NCBI RefSeq assembly: GCF_012103215.1
Contig: NZ_JAAVNE010000016.1
Location: 1-64,000, forward strand
DNA length: 64,000 bases
Origin: Falsiroseomonas selenitidurans
GTDB lineage: Bacteria > Pseudomonadota > Alphaproteobacteria > Acetobacterales > Acetobacteraceae
Reading direction: 5' to 3'
Shown here: positions 1 to 8,343 of the stretch, piece after piece
Layout: each line of letters starts with the position of its first letter
How positions within the stretch are numbered: position 1 is the first letter of the stretch
Notes under the pieces: generated by a model
Told to the model about the DNA's origin: nothing
Database searches by the model: none
Seen by the model: the letters and a program-made list of their open reading frames with translations, nothing else
Translations under genes and position numbers: made by a program

Positions 1-87
1 ATCCACCCGCACTCCGGCTTGCGCATGCGCTCGCCCCGTGAGTTCATCGCCCTGCAGTCAGCCAACCATGCCGCGTGTCCGGTTTGA
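1..87 (+). pseudogene. IS3-family transposase (OrfB) C-terminal remnant
   Basis: The frame open from base 1 reads IHPHSGLRMRSPREFIA and stops at 85-87. The H-P-H-S-x-L-x-x-R-S-P-R-E-F pattern is the usual end of the IS3-family OrfB integrase domain. Only 28 codons lie in the window, so the rest is upstream or lost. The sequence after the stop, up to about base 100, probably includes the right inverted repeat of that element. It abuts the IS630 remnant directly, so this is either the edge of an IS3 copy inserted into an IS630 copy or an older rearrangement. Confidence 0.7.
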
Positions 88-438
88 TGGGGGCCACTCC
101 ACAATGCGATGACCCTGCACCTGGCCGAGATCAGCCGCACCGTCGCAGCCGGCGCCCACGCCGTCCTCATCGTCGATGGCGCGGGCTGGCACCAGACCGG
201 CGGCCGGCTCGTCGTGCCGGACAACGTCACCTTGCTGCACCTGCCGCCCTACAGCCCTGAACTGAACCCAGTCGAGAACGTCTGGGCCTTCCTGCGCTCC
301 AACAAGCTCAGCAACCGCGTCTTCGACAGCTACGACGCCATCGTCGAGGCCTGCTGCGACGCATGGAACTGGCTCATCGCACAGCCAGAACAGATCACCA
401 CCATCGCATCGCGTGCATACGCACAGGTCAGAACATGA
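88..438 (+). pseudogene. IS630-family transposase, 5'-truncated
   Basis: Coding sequence resumes directly after the IS3 stop and has an in-frame ATG at 109. The 109-residue product keeps the second half of an IS630/Tc1-type DDE domain: the D of VLIVDGAGWH and the glutamate of LPPYSPELNPVENVW. The N-terminal helix-turn-helix and the first catalytic Asp are missing, so it cannot act as a transposase. The stop is at 436-438. No clear terminal repeat is visible downstream, where the frame of the next gene begins at once. Its truncation at the IS3 end suggests the IS3 element landed inside it. Confidence 0.8.
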
Positions 439-459
439 CACCGGGCGTATGAGGCCGGT

Positions 460-909
460 GTGCGGGTCACGGTCGGCCAGCTTTCGGAGCAGCGGGTGCG
501 CGACTTCTGCCCGAAGACCGCGGAGTTCGAGGAAAGACTGAGCGAGATCGCCGCGGGGGTGCCGCGCAAAGGACGCTCGCCGCAGCGATGGGGAATGGAT
601 GTCCACACGGCGATGCACCATGGCTTGCGACGGCAATATGGCACGGCCTCAAGCGTGGTCAGATCGGAGCTGTCCGTGGTCGAGAATCTAGTCCGTCCCT
701 ACGGTACGGCAGGATCAACGCGCCTCGACATCTATCACCGCGTCGAGGGAACCGACACAATCTGCGCCTATGACATCAAGACTGGGACGACCGGGTTGAG
801 CGCGGCGCAGGCAGCGCGCATCGACGCAACAGCACATGCTTTCGGCCAACGGAGCGGCAACATCGCCAACCCGCGCGTTCTCGTCATCGAACTGCGGCGC
901 ACGCCCTGA
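460..909 (+). CDS. truncated PD-(D/E)xK nuclease domain, likely toxin C-terminus
   Basis: 149 residues if read from the GTG at 460, but the frame is open from 439, directly after the IS630 stop, so the true N-terminus is probably lost. Seen: a helix with E (SVVRSELSVVEN), then LDIYH followed by CAYDIKTG, spaced like the E...D...(D/E)xK active site of restriction-endonuclease-fold enzymes. Such domains are common as the C-terminal toxin of polymorphic or contact-dependent toxins. A coupled gene starts 2 bases after the stop, as immunity genes often do. Inference: the delivery part of a toxin was removed by the IS elements, leaving an orphan toxin tip. It could instead be a stand-alone nuclease. 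Local composition is much poorer in GC than the neighbourhood. Confidence 0.55.
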   Translation: MRVTVGQLSEQRVRDFCPKTAEFEERLSEIAAGVPRKGRSPQRWGMDVHTAMHHGLRRQYGTASSVVRSELSVVENLVRPYGTAGSTRLDIYHRVEGTDTICAYDIKTGTTGLSAAQAARIDATAHAFGQRSGNIANPRVLVIELRRTP

Positions 910-911
910 GC

Positions 912-1634
912 ATGGCCAGCCCGAAGCAGCTTCGCGAAATCTTCGCCCCGATTTTGGTCGAGCATCCTGATCTGGTGCTACGCGGCCGCTGGCTGTTCCG
1001 CCCGCCCATCGAGACGGCCATCATCGGGCTCTATATTGGCCGGACAGCCTGTGCCGGTAGCTCGGACATGGAGTTGTCAGTGATTCCGCTCTCGCGATTC
1101 TCGCCACCCTCAGCGCTTGGCGACAGGCGGGGCTTCGAAGTCGAACGCGTCATTGGCGTGCCGCCGCCCGGACATTGGGTTCGAGGCGAGGGCGAAGGTC
1201 CCCCGCGTCTCCTCCAGGACATGTTTGCGCCGGAATATCAGACGCATCTGCTGCGCAATTTCAACGCGAAGGTGCCACCGTTCTTGAATTCGGTACGGGA
1301 ATTCGCCGATGTGCTGTCGTGGGTCAGCGCTCTGCGTGGATCGCTCTTCGACAGTGGGCCGATCGATCTCATCGACGGATGGCTGGCTGCGATGCGGGGC
1401 GACTTCGCCACGGCCGCCGACAGGCTAAAGGCGTATATCGAAAGGACAGGCACTCCGTCGTCGCCCCTTGGCATTCAGGAGCATCAGCGACGTGGAGCAC
1501 TTCTGGACGCGCTGCAGACTGGTGACCGGTCGGCTATCGCCGCGTTCCTGCACGAGATGGAGGAGCGGACGATCGCCCATCACCGCCTACAGCGCTTCTG
1601 GCGCCGCACGCCATTTCCTTTTGAGAACGCGTAG
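912..1634 (+). CDS. hypothetical protein, putative immunity partner
   Basis: 240 residues, ATG two bases after the stop of the nuclease-domain gene, so the two are probably co-translated. No signal peptide or membrane segment is visible and the protein looks cytosolic. The N-terminal half contains the stretch HPDLVLRGRWLFRPPI. The C-terminal half is helical and charged. I do not recognise the family. Position, size and coupling fit an immunity protein for the upstream nuclease domain, but that is inference from context. Composition differs from the core: the 60 bases at 1261-1320 hold 33 G+C against 51 at 5041-5100, consistent with horizontal acquisition. Confidence 0.6.
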   Translation: MASPKQLREIFAPILVEHPDLVLRGRWLFRPPIETAIIGLYIGRTACAGSSDMELSVIPLSRFSPPSALGDRRGFEVERVIGVPPPGHWVRGEGEGPPRLLQDMFAPEYQTHLLRNFNAKVPPFLNSVREFADVLSWVSALRGSLFDSGPIDLIDGWLAAMRGDFATAADRLKAYIERTGTPSSPLGIQEHQRRGALLDALQTGDRSAIAAFLHEMEERTIAHHRLQRFWRRTPFPFENA

Positions 1635-1772
1635 CTTCGGCTGCCAATCGATATACTCAGTATGGTCACGCGTTGGGACGAAAGTCGTATCTATTACCAG
1701 CAAAGGCAAGATTGACGATCGGGGGGCGCGGTGGAGCGAAAAGCCGCGTAGCAGTGCGAACCGGAGCGAAAC

Positions 1773-1862
1773 TGGCGGATGGGGTGGGATTCGAACCCAC
1801 GGTGGAGTTGCCCCCACGGCGGTTTTCAAGACCGCTGCCTTAAACCACTCGGCCACCCATCC
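1773..1862 (-). tRNA. tRNA-Ser (anticodon UGA)
   Basis: Read on the minus strand it starts GGATGGGTGGCCGAGTGG and ends CCCATCC-G-CCA, with CCA encoded. The seven-base acceptor stem pairs fully. The anticodon loop is CTTGAAA with anticodon TGA at 1826-1828. A long variable arm (GTGGGGGCAACTCCAC) identifies a class II tRNA, and the T loop is GGTTCGAATCC. It decodes UCA and other UCN serine codons. Its 3' end faces the accessory scrap at 1-1634, the usual orientation when a tRNA gene serves as an integration site. Confidence 0.95.
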
Positions 1863-1904
1863 CGGAGGCCAAGTTAGCGCCAAGCGCGGCGCCCGGCCAT
1901 GGGT

Positions 1905-3236
1905 TCAGGCGGCGGCCTGCGCCCATTCGGCCTCCCGCCGCCCATTGCGACGGGCCAGCTCCTCGACGAAGCCGAGCACCGCGTCAAGATGCGCAGGCCA
2001 TCCCGGCGCTTCCCAACCAGCCATGCGGCGCTGCTGCGCGGCGCGGCGTGGCGCCTGCGGGGCAGCATAGGCCTGTACCGCGGCCAGCCAGGCCGGCAGG
2101 TTCAGCGGGTCCAGATATTCCGCCACCGGCCCGGCGATCTCGCGATGGGCGGGGATGTCGCTGCACAGCACCGGCGTGCCGCGGGCCAGCGCCTCGGCCA
2201 CCGGCAGGCCGAAACCCTCGACGAAGGAGGGCATGAGCAGCGCCTGGGCATGGTCCATCAACCCCGCGACCACGCCATCCGGCACCCGGCCAAGTTCCGC
2301 CAGGTGCGGCGCCAGTCGGGTGCAGCGGTCCAGCAGGTCCAGCACCTGCTCATTGTCCCAGCCGCGATTGCCCACCAGCACCAAGCGCGGCACCGGCCCG
2401 GGGCCCTCCGCCAGGCGCCGCCACAGATGCAGCAGCATCAGGTGGTTCTTGCGCGGCTCGATGGTGCCGAGGCACAGGAAGAAGGGCCTGCCATCCTGCA
2501 GCACGGGCGGCAGGGGCGCGGCGCGGCGCGGCACCACGCCGAGCGGCGCCGCCAGCATCGGCAGCGCGGGCGGCAGCAGCGGGCGCAGCGCCGCGGCGGT
2601 GGCGGCGGAATTGGCGATGACCCCTTCCGCATGGTCCGCGATGGTGCGCAGCCGTGCCCGGTGCCGCAGGGTTTCCGGTGCCGGCACGTATTCCGGCCAG
2701 TCCAGCGGGATCAGGTCGTGCACCAGCGGCACCAGCGCCGCGCCGGACCGGCGCAGCAGGGCGCCCACTGCCGCGGTCTTGGCCAGCGGGTGGTGCGAGA
2801 CATTGAGGTAGACCGGCCGCAGGGGCCCGGCCGGGGGCACGCGCCGCAGGTTCAGCACGCTGCCGGCGAACAGCGCCAGGGCGCGCGGCGCCAGGCGGGG
2901 CAGGGAGCCATCCTCCCAGGCCGGGCCGATGGCGCGCACCAGGGCGGCGGTGCGGCGGTGCGGCAGCAGCCCGAAGCCGCCGCGATAGTCATGCGCGACG
3001 AAGCGCAGCCGGTCGCCGGCCAGCATCAGCAGATGCTCGGCATAGGCGAGCTCGACCCGGTCCACCCCGGTCAGCGTGCCGCGGAAGACACGCCACAGCA
3101 GGCGCGAGAGGTCCAGCCAGATTGGCGGGCGCGCCAGCGCCGGCCGGGCCGGGCCGGGCCGGGGAAGCGGCGCGGGTGGCCGGCTTGGCGGGGCGCGCGT
3201 GACGTCGCGCAGCAGGGCGAGGACCTCCGTGCTCAT
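1905..3236 (-). CDS. GT4-type glycosyltransferase
   Basis: 443 residues. The C-terminal Rossmann half has GTIEPRKN near residue 255 and EGFGLPVAEALARGTPV near 340, the E-x7-E nucleotide-sugar binding motif of family GT4 (retaining, often mannosyl or rhamnosyl transferases). There is a Pro-rich stretch at residues 15-35 and no signal peptide, so it probably acts at the cytoplasmic face of the inner membrane. It is transcribed divergently from the second glycosyltransferase and the capsule-type exporter, which suggests it helps assemble the exported glycan. The sugar specificity cannot be read from the sequence. Confidence 0.88.
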   Translation of the reverse strand: MSTEVLALLRDVTRAPPSRPPAPLPRPGPARPALARPPIWLDLSRLLWRVFRGTLTGVDRVELAYAEHLLMLAGDRLRFVAHDYRGGFGLLPHRRTAALVRAIGPAWEDGSLPRLAPRALALFAGSVLNLRRVPPAGPLRPVYLNVSHHPLAKTAAVGALLRRSGAALVPLVHDLIPLDWPEYVPAPETLRHRARLRTIADHAEGVIANSAATAAALRPLLPPALPMLAAPLGVVPRRAAPLPPVLQDGRPFFLCLGTIEPRKNHLMLLHLWRRLAEGPGPVPRLVLVGNRGWDNEQVLDLLDRCTRLAPHLAELGRVPDGVVAGLMDHAQALLMPSFVEGFGLPVAEALARGTPVLCSDIPAHREIAGPVAEYLDPLNLPAWLAAVQAYAAPQAPRRAAQQRRMAGWEAPGWPAHLDAVLGFVEELARRNGRREAEWAQAAA

Positions 3237-3348
3237 GGCGAGTCCGCCCGGCTGGGAAGCGTCTCAAAAAATGTCAACCTTCGCGTGTTAATCATCAGCA
3301 TTTTATCGTCCCGGTTGCTGAAGACGGCACCCACACTATTGGACATCG

Positions 3349-3376
3349 TTGACGCAAACGTGTATCGATCTACCCT
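3349..3376 (+). promoter_or_regulatory. candidate promoter in AT-rich divergent region
   Basis: The 177-bp gap between the two divergent glycosyltransferases is unusually AT-rich for this window. TTGACG (3349-3354) and TACCCT (3371-3376) are 16 bases apart, upstream of the GTG at 3414. The -10 is weak. A 9-bp direct repeat GTTGCTGAA occurs at 3314-3322 and 3379-3387 and could be a regulator site. A perfect TTGACA reads on the minus strand at 3277-3272 but has no matching -10. Confidence 0.3.
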
Positions 3377-3413
3377 GAGTTGCTGAACAAACGCAAACAG
3401 GAACGCATCGGCT

Positions 3414-4826
3414 GTGCACATCGGATCGAAAACCCGTCCCACGGGTCACCGCATGGCGCAAAATCCGCGCCTCGCGATCGTCAGCACCTATGATGAGCTT
3501 TGCGGAATCGCAGGCTACACAAGGGCTTTGGAGCAGCAGTTGCGGCCGGTGATGCAGGTGGAGGTGTTCGACCTCGACCAGTATCTGCTGCGCAGCCCGC
3601 ACCGCCGGGTGCAGAAGCTGGCGGACCAGCACATCAAAAAAATAGCGCTGCGTCTCCGTGAATTCGACAGCGTCAACATCCAACTGGAGTACGGCACGCT
3701 CGGCCGGACCCAGTCCCAAATACTGAGAAGATTCCGCTGGCTGGTGCGCGCCGCCCCCGCCGTCTCCGTCACCTTCCACACCATCCTCGATGAGATCTGG
3801 ATGCCGCTGCAGGAGGTGATGGGCCGCCTGAAGCGCATGGAATTGGTGGGGGCGATGGCGACGCTGCTGGACAATGGCCGTTCCCACCTGCTGTCCCAGG
3901 GCGTCTATGGTGAGCTGCGGCGGCAGCAGCGGCGCAAGCCGGTGCGCATCATCACCCACACCAAGCGCGACATGCGTCTGCTGCAGGACGTGCACCGGCT
4001 GCGCGAGGTGCACCACCACCCGCTTTCCTTCGTGGCGGCCGGGCCGGCGGCGCAGATCCGCGCCCAGGCCCGCCGCGCCGACTTCCCGATCGTCGCCCAG
4101 CTGCCGCCGGAGGCGAAGCTGATCGGCACATTCGGCTTCCTGTCGCCCTACAAGGGGTTCGAGACGGCGATGGAGGCGCTGCGCTACCTGCCGGAGGACC
4201 ACCATCTGCTGGTCTTCGGCGGCATCCACCCGCAGGCCATCGCCCGCCACCAGCCGCGCGACCCCTACATCACCCGGCTGCTGGACAAGGGCCATATCGG
4301 CCAGAGCCTGCTGGACACGCTGCTGGCCGGCAGCGGCGCCACCAGCCTGGCGCTGGACGGGTCCGCCAAGGACCTGCTGGCCCGGCACCCGCAGGATCTC
4401 CACCACCGCGTGCACTTCATGGGCGTGCTGAGCGACAGCGAATTCATGGCCGCCATGGCGCTGTGCGACAGCGTGGTGCTGCCCTACCTCGAGGTCGGGC
4501 AGTCCAGCAGCGGGCCGATCGCCATGGCGGTGGAGATGGGCTGTCGCGTCATCGCCTCCCGCACCCGGGCCTTCCTGCAATATGCCCGCTACCACCCGAA
4601 CCGGGTGGAGTTCTTCGACATCGGCAATTTCGCCGAGCTGGCCCAGCGGATCGAAGCCGGGCCGCCGCCCTCCACCAGCCACCGCCTGGTCTATGACACC
4701 CAGAGCAACGCGGCGCTTTATCTGCGGGTCAGCCTGCCGCCCGGCATGGCGCCGCCCGAGCGCCCCGCCGAGCCCGCGGCACCCGCCAGCGAAACGCTGC
4801 CCGCAACCCGCGTGCCAGCCGAGTAG
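3414..4826 (+). CDS. glycosyltransferase family 4 protein
   Basis: 470 residues from GTG 3414, which has AGGAA ten bases upstream. An ATG at 3453 (MAQNPRL) is a good alternative and gives 457 residues. The protein begins with a Rossmann strand (RLAIVSTYDELCGIAGY). The C-terminal nucleotide-sugar half includes GTFGFLSPYKGFETAMEAL near residue 240 and LPYLEVGQSSSGPIAMAVE near 355, typical of GT4-type retaining transferases. It is 11 bases upstream of the exporter permease gene and likely heads the operon running to 12385. Role by context: adds sugars to the exported surface polysaccharide. Donor and acceptor are unknown. Confidence 0.8.
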   Translation: MHIGSKTRPTGHRMAQNPRLAIVSTYDELCGIAGYTRALEQQLRPVMQVEVFDLDQYLLRSPHRRVQKLADQHIKKIALRLREFDSVNIQLEYGTLGRTQSQILRRFRWLVRAAPAVSVTFHTILDEIWMPLQEVMGRLKRMELVGAMATLLDNGRSHLLSQGVYGELRRQQRRKPVRIITHTKRDMRLLQDVHRLREVHHHPLSFVAAGPAAQIRAQARRADFPIVAQLPPEAKLIGTFGFLSPYKGFETAMEALRYLPEDHHLLVFGGIHPQAIARHQPRDPYITRLLDKGHIGQSLLDTLLAGSGATSLALDGSAKDLLARHPQDLHHRVHFMGVLSDSEFMAAMALCDSVVLPYLEVGQSSSGPIAMAVEMGCRVIASRTRAFLQYARYHPNRVEFFDIGNFAELAQRIEAGPPPSTSHRLVYDTQSNAALYLRVSLPPGMAPPERPAEPAAPASETLPATRVPAE

Positions 4827-4837
4827 GACGCGCGACG

Positions 4838-6472
4838 ATGGCCGCGCAAAACGCCCGGCTCCCGCTCCAGGCCGTCGCCGCCGCGATCGAAGCCGGCCTG
4901 CCGGCCTCGGCCGCCGCGATGTACCAGGGCTGGCCGGCACCACCGCCGGCCGAGGCGCTGCTGGCCGCGCTGCTGCTGGACCGGCGGGCCGACCTGCCGG
5001 GCCTGCTGGCGGCCGCCGATGCGGCGGGGATGGCGGCGGCGCTGGCGCAGCTGGGCCTGGCGCGGGCGGCAGGCGGGCCGGACCTGGTCGCGGCCCTGGC
5101 CGCCGCCGCGGCGGAGCCGGCGGCGGAGGGGCCGCGGGTGCATTTCGCCTCCCTGGTGCTGGTGGCCGGCCGGCACCGGCTGGCGGAGGCGCTGCTGCGC
5201 CCGGCCTGGCAGGGGGCGGCCAGCAGCGCCCTGGTGGCGCGCGCCCTGTCCGGCACCTGGATGCTCCTGGGGCGGGAGGCGGAGGCGCTGGAGGCCGCGC
5301 GCATCGCCGCGGAAGCCGCGCCGCAGCAGCCGGAGCCGATGGAACATCTGGCCGGCCTGCTGCTGCGCGCCGGCCAGCCCGGCCCGGCGCTGCTGGCGGC
5401 CGGCAGGGCCATCGGCGCGGCGCCCGATTCGCATCAGGGTTGGCGGCTCGCCTCCACCGGGCTGCTCGACCTCGGCCAGACCGCGGAAGCGATCGCCGCC
5501 GCCAACCGCGCCGCGCGGCTGTCCACGCTGCACGCCCCGCATGCTGAGCAGATCCGCACCGCCCATGCGGCGGAGGTGCCGGCAGCGCCGGGCAGGGCGG
5601 CTGCCGACGGGGTGACGAGGCTGGCGCCGCGCCAGCCGGCCGGCTGGGCGCAGGTGCCGCCGGACCTCGCCGCGCCGACCGCCGCGCCGCTTGGCCAGGG
5701 GCTGGCGGCGCGGGCGCGGATCATCGACGCGCTGCTGCTGCGGGAGACGCGGACGATGTTCTCCGCCAGCCGGCTCGGCTACGCCTGGGCGCTGGTGGAG
5801 CCGCTGTCGCATGTGCTGCTGCTGAGCGCGGTCTTCTTCTTCCTCGGCCATGACAGCCAGCCGCCGATCGGCGACGCGATGCTGACCTTCTACATGACCG
5901 GCGTGCTGTCCTTCCTGTTCTTCGCGCATATGACGGAACGCGCGATGGACCTGCCGGCGGCGAACCGCGCGCTGCTGCTGGTGCCGGCGGTGGGGCTGTT
6001 CGACGTGCTGGCGGCGAAGGCGGTGCTCTCCGCCGTCACCGACCTCGTCGTGGCCGGCATCACCTTCGGCTTCCTGATCGCCACTGGCGTGGGCCGCATC
6101 CCGGAGGACCCGGCCGGCATGGTCGGCGCCTATCTGATGCTGTTCCTGTTCGCCTTCGGCATCGCCTGCGTGAACATGGTGGCGTCCAGCTACACCTCGG
6201 CCTGGGAGAAGCTGTGGCCGAGCTTCCTGCGGCTGCAATACTTCACCTGCGGCGTCTTCTACCATCCGCTGGACATGCCGGAGGACATCCGCCGGCTGAT
6301 CCTGTTGAACCCGCTGGTGCATGTCACCGAATGGATGCGGCAGAGCTACTTCCACGGCTACGAGAGCCCGTTCCTCGACATCCCCTATCTGTTCCAGTGG
6401 ACCATCGGCGCCCTGCTGGCCGGCACCGCGCTGTTCGCCGCCACGGCGCGGCAGATGCGGCGGCCGGCATGA
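4838..6472 (+). CDS. capsule-type ABC-2 permease with N-terminal TPR-like domain
   Basis: 544 residues, about twice the length of KpsM/CtrC permeases (about 260). Residues 1-285 are Ala/Leu-rich paired helices (for example EPMEHLAGLLLRAGQPGPALLAAG) that look like TPR/Sel1-type repeats. Residues 290-544 are the permease: RIIDALLLRETRTMFS before the first membrane segment, about six membrane segments, and the NPLVHVTEWMRQSYFHGY stretch characteristic of polysaccharide exporters. With the next two genes it should form an inner-membrane pump for a lipid-linked polysaccharide. The TPR extension is unusual and may recruit synthesis enzymes or modifiers in the cytosol. The fusion is one uninterrupted frame. 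Confidence 0.85.
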   Translation: MAAQNARLPLQAVAAAIEAGLPASAAAMYQGWPAPPPAEALLAALLLDRRADLPGLLAAADAAGMAAALAQLGLARAAGGPDLVAALAAAAAEPAAEGPRVHFASLVLVAGRHRLAEALLRPAWQGAASSALVARALSGTWMLLGREAEALEAARIAAEAAPQQPEPMEHLAGLLLRAGQPGPALLAAGRAIGAAPDSHQGWRLASTGLLDLGQTAEAIAAANRAARLSTLHAPHAEQIRTAHAAEVPAAPGRAAADGVTRLAPRQPAGWAQVPPDLAAPTAAPLGQGLAARARIIDALLLRETRTMFSASRLGYAWALVEPLSHVLLLSAVFFFLGHDSQPPIGDAMLTFYMTGVLSFLFFAHMTERAMDLPAANRALLLVPAVGLFDVLAAKAVLSAVTDLVVAGITFGFLIATGVGRIPEDPAGMVGAYLMLFLFAFGIACVNMVASSYTSAWEKLWPSFLRLQYFTCGVFYHPLDMPEDIRRLILLNPLVHVTEWMRQSYFHGYESPFLDIPYLFQWTIGALLAGTALFAATARQMRRPA

Positions 6473-6485
6473 AGGGGGCGCTGTG

Positions 6486-7154
6486 ATGGTGGTGCTGGAA
6501 GGCGTCAGCAAGAGCTACCGCACCGCCGATGGCGGCCGGCGCGACATCCTGCGCGACGCCACGCTCGCCTTCCCCGCCGGGCTGAAGGTGGGCGTGCTGG
6601 GGCCGAACGGCGCCGGCAAATCCACGCTGCTGCGGCTGATCGCGGGGACGGAGCCGCCGGATGCCGGGCGCATCCACCGGCATGGCCGCGTCTCCTTCCC
6701 CATGGGTTTCGCCGGCACCTTCCACCCGCAGCTCAGCGGGCGGGAGAACCTGCATTTCCTCGCCCGCGTCTATGGGCTGGACCCGCGCGGCGTGGTGGCG
6801 GCGGTGGCGGACTTCACCGAGATGGCGGCGGAGATGGACGCGCCGCTGGAGCATTACTCCAGCGGCATGATGGCGAAATTCGCCTTCGGCGCCTCGCTCG
6901 CCATCGATTTCGACGTCTACCTGGTGGACGAGATCACCGAGGTCGGGGATGCGCGCTTCCGCGCCCGCTCCGTCGCCGCCTTTCGCGAAAGGCTGCGCCA
7001 TGCCTCGCTGATCCTCGTCTCGCACAACAGCCACACGATCCGCAGCCTCTGCGATTGCTGCGCGATCCTGTCCGGCGGCGCGCTCATCCCCTTCGACACG
7101 GTGGATGAGGCGCTGGAACGCTATGCAGACCTCATGGGGGTGGCGGATGCTTGA
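6486..7154 (+). CDS. polysaccharide ABC transporter ATPase (KpsT/CtrD-like)
   Basis: 222 residues, the usual KpsT size. Walker A GPNGAGKST is near residue 39, signature YSSGM near 123, Walker B VYLVDEI near 145 and H-loop SHNSHT near 179. The short signature (S-S-G-M rather than LSGGQ) and the G-x-A-R-F-R-A-R stretch are typical of the capsule/O-antigen export subclass. The start at ATG 6486 is 13 bases after the permease stop, and the 3' end overlaps the next gene by 8 bases. It powers export of the glycan through the TPR-fused permease. Confidence 0.92.
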   Translation: MVVLEGVSKSYRTADGGRRDILRDATLAFPAGLKVGVLGPNGAGKSTLLRLIAGTEPPDAGRIHRHGRVSFPMGFAGTFHPQLSGRENLHFLARVYGLDPRGVVAAVADFTEMAAEMDAPLEHYSSGMMAKFAFGASLAIDFDVYLVDEITEVGDARFRARSVAAFRERLRHASLILVSHNSHTIRSLCDCCAILSGGALIPFDTVDEALERYADLMGVADA

Positions 7155-8343
7155 GACCGTGGCCCGGCCCGCGCCGGTGCTGGACAGGGTGCAGCCGGCC
7201 GATCGCCCGCCGCCGGCCAAGCCGTCGCCGCCGCGCAAGGCGCCGCGCAAGGCACGGCGCGGCATCGGCGCGCTTCTCGGCTTCCTGCTGCTGGTGGTGG
7301 CGCCGACGATCGGCTTCGGCACCTGGCAGGTCTATGGCGCCGCGGATCAGTTCGCGGTGGAGATCCGCTTCGCCGTGCGCCCGGCCGACCCGGCACGGGC
7401 GACGCTGCCGGCCGGGATGCTGGCGGGCGCGGCGGCGGGCAACACGGATGCCTATGCCGTGGTGCAGCACCTGCAATCCCGCGCCGCCATCCAGGCCGTG
7501 GCACGCCATGCCGATGTGCGCGGCATCCTCGGCGCCGCGGCGGCGGACCCGCTGGCGCGGCTGGACCCGGCGGCGCCGATCGAAGTGGCGCTGCGTGCCT
7601 GGCGGCGCCAGGTGCAGCCCTATTTCGACCGCGCCAGCGGCATCGTCACGGTGGAGGTGCGGGCCTTCTCGGCCGCCGATGCCCTGGCGCTGGCGCAGGC
7701 GGTGGAAGCGGCGTCCGAGGCGCTGGTCAACGACATGTCCGCGCGCAGCCGGGCGGAGGTGATGGCGGCGGCGGAACGCGACGTGGCGCAGGCGGAACGC
7801 CGCTTCGCCACGGCGCGGCAGGCGGTGCAGGATTTTCGCGAAAGCCGCCAGGTGATGGACCCGCGGCGCAACGCGCAGGCCTATTCGGAACATCTGGTGC
7901 GCCTGCAGGCGGAGCTCATCGCCATGCAGGCGCAGCTCGCCACGCTGCGCGGCGTGATGAGCGACAGCGCGACGCCGGTGCTGCAATTGCTGGGCAATAT
8001 CCGCGGCACGCAGGAACAGATCGCCGCGGTGCAGGCGCGGTTGACGGAAGCGGCGCCGGAGGGCGCGGCGCTGTCCGGCAGCATCGGCGGCTTCGAGGCG
8101 GTGGAGACGGAGGCGATCTTCGCCCAGCGCGCCTATGAATCGGCCATGGCGGCGCTGGAACGCGCACGGGCCGAGGCCTCCCGCCAGCAGGTCTACCTGG
8201 CGCCGGTGGTGCGGCCGGTGGCGCCGGAGAGCGCGATCTACCCCGCGCGCATCACCAACACGCTGACCGTCCTGGCCGCTGCGCTGCTGGCCTGGTTCGT
8301 CGGCCTCATCGCCCTCAGGGCACTTCGGGAGCATCTCGCATGA
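7147..8343 (+). CDS. capsule export inner-membrane protein (KpsE/CtrB-like)
   Basis: 398 residues. The start is ATG 7147 inside the end of the ATPase gene. A Pro/Lys/Arg-rich cytosolic tail (residues 1-38) is followed by membrane segment 1 (GALLGFLLLVVAPTIGF, about 41-57). A long periplasmic part includes a coiled coil (about 200-320, rich in A, Q, E and R), and a second membrane segment lies near 370-392. This is the polysaccharide co-polymerase/membrane-fusion layout of the KpsE/CtrB/BexC family, which links the ABC exporter to an outer-membrane channel. No KpsD/Wza-type channel gene is in the window. Confidence 0.88.
   Translation: MLETVARPAPVLDRVQPADRPPPAKPSPPRKAPRKARRGIGALLGFLLLVVAPTIGFGTWQVYGAADQFAVEIRFAVRPADPARATLPAGMLAGAAAGNTDAYAVVQHLQSRAAIQAVARHADVRGILGAAAADPLARLDPAAPIEVALRAWRRQVQPYFDRASGIVTVEVRAFSAADALALAQAVEAASEALVNDMSARSRAEVMAAAERDVAQAERRFATARQAVQDFRESRQVMDPRRNAQAYSEHLVRLQAELIAMQAQLATLRGVMSDSATPVLQLLGNIRGTQEQIAAVQARLTEAAPEGAALSGSIGGFEAVETEAIFAQRAYESAMAALERARAEASRQQVYLAPVVRPVAPESAIYPARITNTLTVLAAALLAWFVGLIALRALREHLA

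Noticed and set aside
1899-3386. Plus-strand open frame of 495 codons over the first glycosyltransferase
   Set aside because: The minus-strand GT4 protein has catalytic motifs; the opposite frame has none.
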